Shown piece by piece: positions 38,415 to 49,085 of a DNA stretch of 64,000 nt. Position 1 is the stretch's first letter. The number at the start of each line of letters is the position of its first letter. The position numbers and the translations under genes were made by a program. Origin of the DNA: Macrotrachela quadricornifera. Lineage: Eukaryota > Rotifera > Eurotatoria > Philodinida > Philodinidae. The stretch is from contig JAJEKB010020521.1 in assembly GCA_022393335.1 (NCBI GenBank), positions 193,800-257,799 of the forward strand, read 5' to 3'. Under the pieces are notes generated by a model that was not told the origin of the DNA, did no database searches, and saw nothing but the letters and a program-made list of their open reading frames with translations.

Positions 38415-38690
38415 AACCCAACCCAATCCATTGGTGAATCTTATAATACAACTATAGCATCATTTCCATATTGAAATGAATTTCCAATATGTCNNNNNNN
38501 NNNGTATAGTACAACTATAGCATCATTTCTATATTAAAATGAATTTCCAAAATGTCTTCACCCAACCCGACCCGACCCAACCCATGAGTGAATTTTATAG
38601 TACAACTATAGAATCATTTCCATATTAAAATGAATTTCTAATATATTTTCAGCTAACCCAACCCAACCCAACCCAACCCAAGATTTTAAA
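38415..38690. repeat. Inverted copy of the GGGTT-headed tandem array (right arm), with assembly gap
   Basis: Units in reverse orientation read AACCC repeats after AATTTCCAA and ATGTCTTCACCC blocks. Ten N bases at 38494-38503 interrupt one unit, so the copy number on this side is unresolved. Some units have diverged to CCCGACCCGACCC. Confidence 0.88.
38494..38503. other. 10-N assembly gap
   Basis: The only undetermined bases in the window lie inside the right tandem array of the palindrome. The run of exactly ten N is probably a placeholder and not a measured length. Confidence 0.97.
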
Positions 38691-39159
38691 GTAAAGTATA
38701 TGTCAATATCATTATATATAGTAATATGAATTTTCTAATAGAATAAACACTGTTCAATTTTGAAGTAGATTCTATAGTAGTTTATATTGATGTACTAGGT
38801 CTTTATAAGCTTATTTTGGTTGCATTACTTTAAAACAGGATTTAGAAAACAGATATGGTTTTATCTATTTTTATTGTGTGATGGTGTTTTCATATCTTAA
38901 TACATGTTGTAATATAATGTTGGAATTTTTGAATTTCCTGGTTTCTTTTCTAATCATTATTTCATTTGAATTTCCTGGAAATGGGAATTTTCCATGCCCT
39001 CCGAGCGTTTTGGTACACACACAACTAGTTTTAAACATGTAAGTAATACAACAGTTTTATTAACTGTTTTCGTGTCATCTTTAATATATTCTTATAATAT
39101 AAAAATAACTAAAAATACATTCGATCTGCATATTATTCTTTAATGAGCGGATGTTTTGA

Positions 39160-39600
39160 TTTAGTTTGAAAGAAGTACGTTTAAAGTTCCTTGACTAAAA
39201 AGAAAATTCTATTAAATGCACAAAAACTTTCTTAAAGAAAATAAAACATAAAAAAAAAAAGAAATATCGTCTTGATTATAGAAAAATTATGTTTGAAGTC
39301 AGTAAAGTGAGCTTAATATCCTTCGGTTAAAAAAAAATTCGCCAACAATAGAAATATCCTCCTACAAAAATTATAACGTATGAACAAAAGAAAAATTCTC
39401 TCGATTATAGAAAAATGACGTGTGAAATTAATAAAATGGACATAATTGTCCGCTAAGAAATAAAAAAGTCCTTTTACAAACAATAATCATAACATACAAC
39501 TAAAATAAAAATCCTGTTGATTATAGAAAAATGATGCTCTAAGTTAGTAGAATGAATCTAATATTCGTTAAGAAACAAGAAAAGTCCGTTGAACAATTGA
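39160..39600. repeat. Degenerate tandem repeat, about 115-130 bp unit, three copies
   Basis: The block GATTATAGAAAAAT recurs at 39274, 39403 and 39519, each time followed by a diverged AGT-AGTAAA-TGA segment and by TTAAGAAA-like sequence. The copies are old. No coding content is visible. Confidence 0.7.
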
Positions 39601-40109
39601 ACAGCGAAACATATTATCAGTGTAGCAGGTACTGTTATTTTTCCCGACTACCAAAATCCTTCTATTCACTAAGGGACATTGGGTAAAACGGACAATTTCG
39701 GGATCTTTGACAGCCCTCATCTATACATGAGTCGCCTAACTCGAATTCAAGATGTCATGGGAAATCTCAAATTGTAACCAGCTTTCTATAAATTTCTGCT
39801 TCTAATTTCTGTTTTCAACTAGAAACTTACTATGAGGCTTATCCGGGTAAAATTCAGGAATTGTATTTTCATATGTATTAGAGGATTCTTTATTCGACTC
39901 TCCTCTAAGTGATAACTAACACGATTAAAGCATCCAAGAATGTAAGAGAAAGAGAACGAAAGCAGAACAAAGAGAAGAAGAGAATGCAAAAGATGAACAG
40001 AGAGAAAACAGATATAACTACGTGTGACGATGTGAAGGTATGTGAACAACATATCTGTAACAATATAAAACTTTGAAAATTGTGATATAAAACAATATGA
40101 CACAATCAT

Positions 40110-40435
40110 GATGTCCGCATCAATTTGTATAATTGGCTGAAAAGCAGAAATAATAAATTTACTTTAATTGTTCAAATTCAATCAAAAATATACTTGGAAT
40201 TACCTAATTCAAAAGAAACCAGAAATCAAGATTATTTTGTATTCTTTTATATGAGAATTTTCAAAATTTTATATGAAAAGTAAATTTCTGATTTCTACTT
40301 TTCTGCTAGTTACACAAATTGATGGTGGATATCATGATTGTTTTAATTTGTTTTATATGAAAATTTTGAAAAATTTTACTTGAAAAGTAAATTTCTGATC
40401 TCTGGTTCTCTGGTTTATTTTGAATTATGTGATTC
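40110..40435. repeat. Nested inverted and direct repeats
   Basis: CATCAATTTGTATAATT with following AGCAGAAA (40117-40170) is inverted at 40280-40332. A second pair, TAATTCAAAAGAAACCAGA (40204-40222), is inverted near 40408-40428. Overlapping these, a segment ending GAAAAGTAAATTTCTGAT occurs twice in direct orientation (about 40222-40300 and 40330-40405). The arrangement suggests two or more foldback events. Confidence 0.65.
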
Positions 40436-41706
40436 GAAATAGCGATTCATATATAGAAGTATATCTGGGCGTACCGATTCAGTCTACAGCAATGGCAAGA
40501 ATTTTTAAAATTTTCAAGAATTAAAATTTGCAAAAATTTTGACATGCATACTTTAAAATTTGTACCAATTTGATATTTGCCACTCCACGTCTGAATGATC
40601 AAGACTCGGATTAGTTTTCCAAGCAGTTATCTTAATTTCGACATTTTTGACAAAAAATCGACTTTCTTTTGAATGGAAAGCTTAATCATTGAATTGAATG
40701 TATACTAACTTAAACATAAATCTAGATGTCTTACTTTACTCTTTCAGCAGCTATAAGGTTTTGTTTTTTTTTGGATCGTTTGGCATTTTTTTTATAAATC
40801 CCGTTTTACATTTCATCGTCAAACGAAAAGCATCAGTCTGTAGACGATGATTGATCTTTGAGTACTTTAGTTTTTCTTTGATGTAGTAAAAATATATTAT
40901 ACAATGTTAATAGATAAATCGGCTGGATTAAATAAATCCAATAAATTCTAATAATCCTTGTATTTTATATATATATTCCAAAATTAATCTTTTAAGATAT
41001 CCCCCTTGGAAAAAGTCCACTTTAGTCAAATTTATCGATCGTGTGTGTTATAATAGATTATATAGAACAAAGTATCTACTCTCATATGCACTATAATTTA
41101 TTGATTTCATAATGAGTTTGAAGGATGTTACACATGGTTGTCAAAACTTTAATACTTAAAAAAAAGTAAAATTTTTGATTTTAACCATTTCATGTGTTCT
41201 ATATTTCTTCGCCATTTTAAACGTGAGGAAGCTGGACTGGATGTCAAAATTCAACTCTACAATTTAACAGAATCGGAGTTTTCTATTTTTCCTTTAAAGT
41301 GACTAAAAGCTAACAAGGTCTTAATTACATTTTAAAACCATCCCAAACTCTCTAGCATTGGAAATAACAAAGAAATTTGAGACACATAGATACATCAATA
41401 ATCTTTAATTAACTCTTCAAAAACTTAATGTATCAAACTGAATTTTTTACTGTGAGCGATCTAATTTGAAATATATCCCTGAAAATTTCATCAAGATTGA
41501 ATGATCCAAAGCAAAAATAAATTTCTAAAGATTTAATTATTTATTACAAAGATAAAAAGAAAATACATTGCCTTCTAGAAACAGGTTTTTCATAATTACT
41601 CATCTCTACTAATCATTGATTTGAAAAAATATCATTACACAAAGTTTCTTTTTATGCTACTAAATATTTACTTCAATAACTCATTAATACTGATAATCTT
41701 TTACAA

Positions 41707-42145
41707 TCATAAAAAAGCGGAAACATTCCTTGTCTTACATATATGTAAAATATAAGATTTCATTTCAATAGGCATTAATTTTAAATTTCTATATAATTGT
41801 TCATCAAGATTAGAAATAGAATGATAGTTATTATCAAATTTTGGTCGTTTAAATAATTCTTTATTAGCTATAGCATGTTGTTCACGATAATCAACAATTT
41901 CACTCATATATGCAATAATTTACACTTTCATTTTGCACAACAATACGAAAATCTTCACTTTGACTATATGATGGAATTTCTAATTCTAACCAAATAGTTA
42001 TATATTCAACTATTTCAATAAAATCATATAAATAATTTTCTATTTCATATGTACGAACAACAACAATTGATAAAGATTTTTCTGCTTGTTGTTGTATATT
42101 TATATAAAGTCCTGTAAATATCTTTTTATTTTTATCATTATCCAT
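41707..42145 (-). pseudogene. PA28 (proteasome activator)-like fragment with a frame break
   Basis: Two minus-strand frames overlap around 41900-41910. The first contains a segment resembling PA28 proteins: IVEYITIWLELEIP followed by EDFRIVVQNES, comparable to the family pattern W-Q-L-IPR then NFGV-QE. The second continues with IVDYREQHAIANKELFKRP and LDEQLYRNLKLMPIEMKSYI, matching the activation-loop and C-terminal helices (YR, E-DE-EY-LRL). The frames do not join by any GT-AG intron that I could find: the only candidate would be about 21 bp and leads to a stop. About ten residues of the usual inter-helix loop also appear missing, and the first helix is absent. Family role: heptameric activator of the 20S proteasome. 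This looks like a degraded or truncated copy, or contains a sequence error. It lies 88 bp downstream of the POLD2 stop. Confidence 0.5.
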
Positions 42146-42232
42146 AGATTCTTTACAATATAAACATAAGAACAAAAAATAGAACAAATGAATATTTAGT
42201 CTATATTTAGATAAAGCACTAATTTGTTTGTT

Positions 42233-44650
42233 TTATTGAATTATTTCTGGTATTTCATTTTGAAATGATATTTCACAACATTCAAGTGTACGTAAATTTA
42301 GAGCAACACATGAATATGATTGAGAAAAATATGGAATACATATGAGACGAGTTTGAGTATCATCTAAACCTAAATTAAATTCAAAAATGTATTTTTTTTC
42401 TTAATTTTCATTTATTCGAAATTTTATACCTTGAAAAAGACGTGTTTCAAATTTTGGTTGATTTCCTGCAAAGAAAACATGTGGTGTATCATTAATAATA
42501 AATGGATCATTTTTAACATATGGATAACAACCTAAAAGATCAAATCACTTTTTTGAATATTAAACATATATTTTATCTCATACTTAATGTATCAGGACAT
42601 GTTGGTGCAATTACACCCCAATTAAGACAATTTTCAAGTATTTGTACACGATTATTAATAGTTGATTGAAGATCAATATCATCTAAATTCTGTCCTGATG
42701 TTCCAAGTATACTAATAAAAAAATAAATATAAATAAATTAAAACAAAGAAAAAAAACATCCATTACCGAATATCACCAATTTGAAAATCATATGGATTTG
42801 TAAGACAATGAGTTGTTTTTTGTTTACTTGATGATGGAAACATACATGGATGTAATGGTTGTTGAGGTAGCATATGACAACTAACAAAAAATTATTTTCT
42901 TAAAATAATGAGTCAGATAAACTTCAATAATACTTTAAAAGCTCATCATAAAAAAAATATACATTGGAAAGGAATGTTTTCATGTGTTAACTGTCAATAA
43001 GACCTATCTCTGAATAAAATTTTGTGTCTAAATTCTGTTTCACATATTCTGGAGAGTCTTAGATTATTTCTTCCGATTTTCTGTAAAAAAATTCTATTTA
43101 CCTTGGATCATTTACACCAGGCATTATATCAATATCAGTAATTGTCTAATAAATGAAAAAAACTTTTAATAAATTAATAAAAAATAAAAATAAAAGTCAT
43201 ACAGCAATTTTATTAAATAATTCATCAATGCTATGCATTGCTTCAACGCTACTAGCTGTCATTTTTCGTGTTAAATATTTAGCCTTAAAATATTTAAATA
43301 ATTATTATGAAAAATAAAAATAAAAATTAGCAAACTTGATTAGTTGAATCTTTTAATCGATTTGAATTTTCTATTAAATTTCCAGCAATAACAAATCGAA
43401 TAATATTATTTAAAATTGTTTGCATTTGTTTCGATTGAACTTTTGTTGTTTGTGTTAATGAATTAACAAGATATTCAAGTTGATTAAATATTATTGAAGT
43501 TTCAGATAAAAGAAAACCCGAAGCAAATAAAATATATCTAAAAAAATATATTTAAAAAAAAGATTAGAAATAGAATTTATTATTTTTTACTTGTCTTCTT
43601 TTAATGGTGTTAATTGTTTTGGAATTGAAAGTTCTTTAAAACAATAATCTTTAACAATAAATACACCTTTATCATCTTCATAACCATATACAGCCATAAC
43701 AATACCTGTTCAAAATTATACAAATGATATATGATTTATGTTTAACGAAACAACTATAGAATTAGTGTCATTTTTCTGTGATCCGATTCAAACCCTGTTA
43801 TGAACTTATCTCGAGTTTTCTTTCCAGTGATTTTTCTATTAAATTCATAGAATGTATATGATTTATTCAATTACCAGTAACAAATTGATTAATATCAATA
43901 TTTCCATTAAGTTCAATTCTTTGTGATTCTTCTTCAAGAATTAATTTATCTGTTGGATCAACATAACGTGTACGAGGTGGTTGTAAATTAAAACCATTCT
44001 AAAAGAGAATATATTTGTTCTCTACTTTATAAAAAAAAATGAGAATTTATCTTACTTCAGTTGCTAATTGTTTAACAATACTTGGTTTTAAAATCATTTG
44101 TTTAAATAAAATTCCAATAAGAATACATTCTTCATCTAATATAAGATCATTCATTTTTTTTATTGGAATTTTTAAATCTAAAATTATATAAATAATAAAA
44201 TTGTTATTGATTTAATTATTAAAGAAACAAACTCCAACGATTTTCAGCGCCTTTTGTAACCATTTTTCGCATTGAACCAAGACGTTCAGCATAAAGATGA
44301 GCATACTGTACATCAAAATTACGATCTGATAATAAAAATCGTTCAGATAAATTAATCCATTCAGTTTCATGACTAGGTTGTTTTTGATTTGTTGTTGTTG
44401 TTATTGGACATGAAATAACTGTTGGTTTTTTTGGTGAAAGAACAACTTTTGGTGATGATACCGGTCCTGATGGTGGTGATGATGATGGTAATGGAAGAAT
44501 TTCTTCTTCTTTTTTTATTTCTTTTGTTTCAATAGATGGTGATGGCTTTGATTTAGTTGGTACTGATTCATTCGTTGTTGTTGTTGTTGTTGATGCAGGA
44601 TTTTTAAAAAATGATGTAATCGATTTTTGATTTTTATTACTTTTCGACAT
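42233..44650 (-). CDS. POLD2: DNA polymerase delta small subunit, with N-terminal PIP-like box
   Basis: About eleven exons. Residues 1-110 are a Ser/Thr/Lys-rich extension that begins with a perfect PCNA-interacting motif, QKSITSFF, at residues 8-15. The conserved body starts at about residue 120 with FDVQYAHLYAERLGSMR, the POLD2 OB-fold entry, then IPIKKMND, ECILIGI and MILKPSIV. Later parts carry the inactive phosphoesterase domain typical of B subunits: FASGFLLS, MPGVNDP, CHMLPQQPLHPCMFP, TNPYDFQIGDIRILGTSGQN, APTCPDTL and PHVFFAGNQPKFE. POLD2 bridges the catalytic subunit and POLD3 in replicative polymerase delta. In vertebrates the PIP box is carried mainly by POLD3, so the extension is unusual. 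The SAMHD1 stop lies 129 bp upstream of this start, same strand. Confidence 0.92.
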
Positions 44651-44779
44651 GATTAATTAAATTAAATAAATCTTAAAATATAAGTTAATATTCACTAGAA
44701 ATAGTCTTGATTAAAATCATAAAAATAAATAACGTCGCATATTAAATAAAATATAATGTAAAAAAACACAAACAACGTT

Positions 44780-47700
44780 CTATAAGGTAGAAGATTTTTT
44801 CAATTCAGAACGTTGGTCAAGAACAGTTAACGGTGATGAAAGTATTGGTCCATTTTCTGATGGTTTTAGTATCCACATCTCACTTCCCTATAATAACAAA
44901 AAAAATGAAACAAGTTTAAATATATATTAAAGAAAAATAAAAAGAAACTTTTTAATTAACGTAGCTCGATTATAATATATTTTTGTTTATTCGAATGTTC
45001 ACAATATCATAGCATAAAATGAAAGAAGAAGAATAAAATCGTTAGTTTTTCTGACTTAAATCCTATTAAAACTGTATTAATCATAAGTTTAATGAGAAAA
45101 CAAACAACAAGATATATGAGTAGCTATCTGTTATGAGCGTCATCACAAGAAATTATAAGCATAAAAATATAAAAAGCAATAGATTACCAACTGATCATGA
45201 AAAATGGCATGAGATAAGCGCACACGCATAGACACACAACAAAAATAATCAAATATGTTTAATACGAATTAATTTTCACAAGGTACCTTGGGTATTGCAT
45301 ATCCTTGAGCTTTACAATATTCTTTAAAACCACAACGAACAATTGAACAAACATTTTGATCACGAATTTTACAATAAACACGAATATCTTGTTCACGAAA
45401 TGTTTGTGGTAATAGTGTCGAAACCTGAGAAAGAAAGAAATATAATTTTTAATAGAAAAAAAAAAACAATTCATTGAACCAAACCTGTTCTTTTGATATT
45501 TTTGTTGCTTTATTTGGAGATATTTTTGTGTAAAACCACATATTTCGAATTGGATCTTCACCTCGATCACCACATGTCAATTCAACTGTCTAAAAAATAT
45601 AGTACATGAAATTACATAGTTTTTGTGTTTTACGATATGTCCAATCATTTTACCGAGTAGACTATTACATCTTTAAAGGTAGAATTATAACAATCAATAT
45701 GATACTAGGCATGGAACGGGTTCGAGCTACTCAGACTAGCTGCATCTCTATATGAGACTTAACTTAACGAACATTGATTACTCTTACGAAGAATGGTTCT
45801 CAAGTGAGCCATTACTTTTTCTCATAAGTAAGAAATATGTAGACTAGAAAAGTCTAAGAGGGTATAGACCCATGTTGCAATTTGGTTAAGATGTTCAAGT
45901 ATTGCTCGAATTTTGACCTGATATTTTGCTCATATAAAGCTCTCTATTAGACTAGTTTGCAAATAAAAAGTTCAGAAATTTTGAATATAATATCATCGAG
46001 ATACAGTATAGTTTCTATAAATGCAAACCTTCCATCCATTAAAGTGGATACTATCTTTTTTTAGGACCTACTGTGTAACTGAACCTCCCTTATATGGGCA
46101 CACACAGTGAATATTCCAATTATTACACTGTTCTTTATTGTTCTGTGAATAGGAGAGAGAAGTTTCGTCCAACGTAACAAAGAAAATAAGTCATCTATAC
46201 AACTTTAATTGTGTCGTATAATGTCACATTTTCTTTCAAAATCACCGAAAAATGACATCGTATCATTATCTTTCACTTGATCAGAAAAGTGCATTAATCA
46301 ATGGCTATACTGATGGTGCTGTATACACTACTCTTCAATTACCAAAGAAATTGGACTTCATTATAAATAAGATACTGTTTATAGCTTAGCTGATGAAGAG
46401 TATACTAATGATCAATATCTGTAAGTATTCATATTTTATACAATATCTCCTGAAAAGCACTTACATTTTGACATGTCTAAAACTTTCGAAATTTATTTTA
46501 ACAAACTAGTCTAACTGAGAGTTTCATACGGGCGAAGTCTCAGATCAAAATTCGAAAATACAACTTATGCTGGAAATCAGACTCCTACCGAGAAATCTAA
46601 GTAAAACTTAAATATCTCAGTCAAATCGCAACATGAGTTTGTACCGTCTTAGGCTTTTCTCTATGTATGATAATAAACATTGTAGTAAATATTTACCATT
46701 ATTACAAGATCATTTGGTGTAATATGATATTCATTTGCATCAAATTGACAATGTTTAATAATATCTTGGCAAGCATGTTTATGTGTTGTCTAAAAAACAA
46801 TCATTTTAAAAGAATAATTTTATCATTAGATTTTCTTTTTATTAACCTTTTTAAAATCTACCGAAAATGGTATATGTGTATTTCCAATATATCGATAAAT
46901 TTCTAAAAGAATATTAATTTATATAAAATAAAATTAAAAAAAAAAATTTTTTTTTCTACCTCGATTTTCAATTTTTTCAATTATTTCTTTTGCTTTATGC
47001 ATATTTGGATGATGTGAATGTTTAATTAATGTTACAATATGATCATCAACTTGACTGAATGTATACATATCATCAATAGTATATGCAAGACGAATGTCAC
47101 ATTTTCTTACAAATTTAAATGAAATATTTAATTTAAAAACAAACATCAGATAAATTTTTTTTATTTTACCCTGCTGCATTAGAAAAATATAAATAATCAT
47201 TTGCTGCAATAAATGCTTCTTTAAACCTAGTAACATAAAAATAAAAAAAATTCATATATTGAAAAATTTTTTTTTTACATTAATTCAATTGCTTTGACAA
47301 CTGGATGTTGATAAACACGTCGATGTAGATCATCTCGAATACGATAAATTTCATAACATGATTTAACTTCCTTTTAGAAAATCAAATAAAAAAAACATTT
47401 TTCAAATAATAAAAATAAAATGAAAATTTACTTTATCACGTAAACATAAATGATATTTATCATCATCAGCTTTAATAGCTCGATAAAATTTTATAAAACG
47501 TAAATGTTCAAAAGAATTTTTTATTCCCAAATAATATGAATCACGTGCAAAATAATCAAATTTATCAACATCAATACCTGTTAATTTATTTGATACAATC
47601 TTATTAAAAAATAATAATTAATTAATTATGTTTTTTCTTTTTATTAAATAAAATAATTCATACTTCATAAAGAAATGATTTATTTATATTTCGACCTTTG

Positions 47701-48920
47701 TATGGCCATTTCTTTAATACAAAAAAAAATAAATATAATAAATTTAAATTTTTTAAAAATTAATAATTTACCTCATTATTGCCTTGTTCATTTAATGCAC
47801 CAAAGATAAGTTCTTTTACAAAAATAATATCAATTTCATTTAAATTAACTTGTTTAAAAAATGGCATTAAATTATTTTTTGCTATCATATAATCAAACAT
47901 TTCAATTGAAGCTTTCTCATGCTAGATTATTAAAAAATTAATTATAATTATATAAATCATTAATTAAGTACCTTCCAATTTATATTCGGTCGAAGTTCAG
48001 CAATAACTTCTTCAAACATATGAGAATACGGTCCATGACCTAAAAAATTCACAAGATTAATAAATATTTTCTTTGATTCATAGCAATTCTATTGTAAAAT
48101 TTAGCTTTTATTGCAATATTTATTTTTTTTTTGAAATGTTTCGAGAGAAATAAACAGAAAAAGTAAGGTAACACTTTAGTAGAATTTACATTCTTCGATT
48201 TTCTCTCTTAAATGGTGAAAAACTGCAGATAATAACAAACTGAAGAGTAAAATTATTTTATATTATTTATAGCGAATGATCAGAAGAAAGTTATCTCTCT
48301 TCTCATTTACAACAAAAATAAAATGAACACGATGATATATATATATATTTATTAACAAAATAACTAACCAAGATCATGGCAAAGAGCAGCCATTTGAACA
48401 CATAAAACATCTTCTTGTGTTATATTTAATTCTGGTTGTCTTTGACGAAGTTGTGTTAATAATTCACCAGCTAAATAACATGTTCTAAAACAAACTAATA
48501 ATCTAATTCTAAATGAATTTATTTTAATTACCCAATTGAATGTTCAAATCGTTGATGACAGGCACTAGGAAATACATAATCTGATGTACCAAGTTGTTTA
48601 AGACGTCGAAGTCTTTGAAATTGTGGTGTATCAATTATTTTAACAAGTAACCAATGTAATTCAATAGAACCATGAATTGGATCATTAAAAATCTACTTAT
48701 AAAAATTATAATAATTTAATAACATAAGAAAAATAAACTTTTTTTTCAAATACTTTGGCATCTCGAGCTGAACTATAAAAAAAATGATTCAATTTTCTTT
48801 TTAATTAAAATTAACTAACTTTTCTTGATATGAATCAGTTAATACGGGTGATATTTCAAGATCACTTGTGGATTCAGTTTTATATCGTTTAATTAATGGT
48901 GAATCTTCAATGTCTGACAT
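44780..48920 (-). CDS. SAMHD1: SAMHD1-type dNTP triphosphohydrolase lacking the SAM domain
   Basis: About fourteen exons. The protein starts [14 protein letters not shown], and within about 50 residues reaches the HD domain: [13 protein letters not shown], then QRFEHSIG with the first metal-ligand His, [15 protein letters not shown] with the HD pair, and [16 protein letters not shown] with the distal Asp. Further conserved segments are [18 protein letters not shown] and GNTHIPFSV. The family cleaves dNTPs to nucleosides and triphosphate as an allosteric tetramer and limits dNTP pools. Vertebrate SAMHD1 has an N-terminal SAM domain; here none is present and no upstream exon is visible in the roughly 165 bp before the next gene. 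Active-site residues look intact. The intron at about 45600-46690 carries inserted repeats. It ends 129 bp before POLD2, same strand. Confidence 0.92.
45848..46657. mobile_element. Inverted-repeat element with a pogo-like fragment inside, in a SAMHD1 intron
   Basis: Inverted arms at 45848-45985 and 46478-46657 share blocks such as CTAAGA, CATGTTGC, GAATTTTGA and TTAGACTAGTTTG. The left arm lacks about 40-50 bp relative to the right. Between them, TA (46002-46003) is followed by CAGTATAGTTTCTATAAATG, which resembles a pogo/Tigger-type terminus. An ATG at 46252 opens a short frame ([17 protein letters not shown]) like the first helix-turn-helix of CENPB-N transposases, broken soon after. No matching right end of the pogo piece was found. 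The whole lies in a roughly 1.1 kb intron and is transcribed antisense to that frame. Confidence 0.5.
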
Positions 48921-49085
48921 ATCTACCAAACTAATATTTACATCTGAAGATAATTAACACGTTTTTTATTATTATCACAGATAAAATAGTACTGATCTTT
49001 GTTTTTATAAATGTAAAAATGATTACAGTAAAAAAAAGAATTAATAAAAAAAAAACGAACAAACAAATAAATTTAGATGAAATAA

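Larger units (their letters stand above)
36526..39012. mobile_element. Foldback-type element: roughly 2.5 kb imperfect palindrome with internal tandem repeats
   Basis: The two halves are inverted copies. Outer arms: about 36526-36605 against 38935-39012 (shared TGGAAA and AAATTCC blocks). Next, GGGTT-rich tandem repeat arrays at 36700-36980 and 38415-38690. Then a unique arm at 36985-37395 against 38005-38415 at high identity, for example CTTCGATCCTCTCAGAAAAA and its complement. Inner arms are 37759-37851 against 37903-37999, around a loop of about 50 bp. About 360 bp (37396-37758) are present only in the left half. Candidate 6 bp target duplications GTACAC lie at 36520-36525 and 39013-39018. 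Long inverted repeats with internal tandem repeats are the hallmark of foldback and Galileo-like DNA transposons. No transposase is seen, so this would be non-autonomous. Confidence 0.7.
39013..41706. other. Gene-poor stretch with degenerate repeats
   Basis: No supported gene. It holds three degenerate tandem units at about 39160-39600 and a nested inverted repeat at 40110-40435, listed separately. The short frames at 39819-40109 on the minus strand come from GA-rich/CT-rich sequence and look spurious. Confidence 0.5.

Noticed and set aside
36700..38690. GGGTT runs as an internal telomere or chromosome end
   Set aside because: The runs are short, interspersed in 90 bp units, inverted relative to each other and flanked by normal genes; they fit element arms better than telomeric DNA.
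45715..45735. GGTTCGAGCTACTC resembles a tRNA B box
   Set aside because: No acceptor stem, anticodon loop or A box could be folded around it; more likely part of the intronic repeat region.
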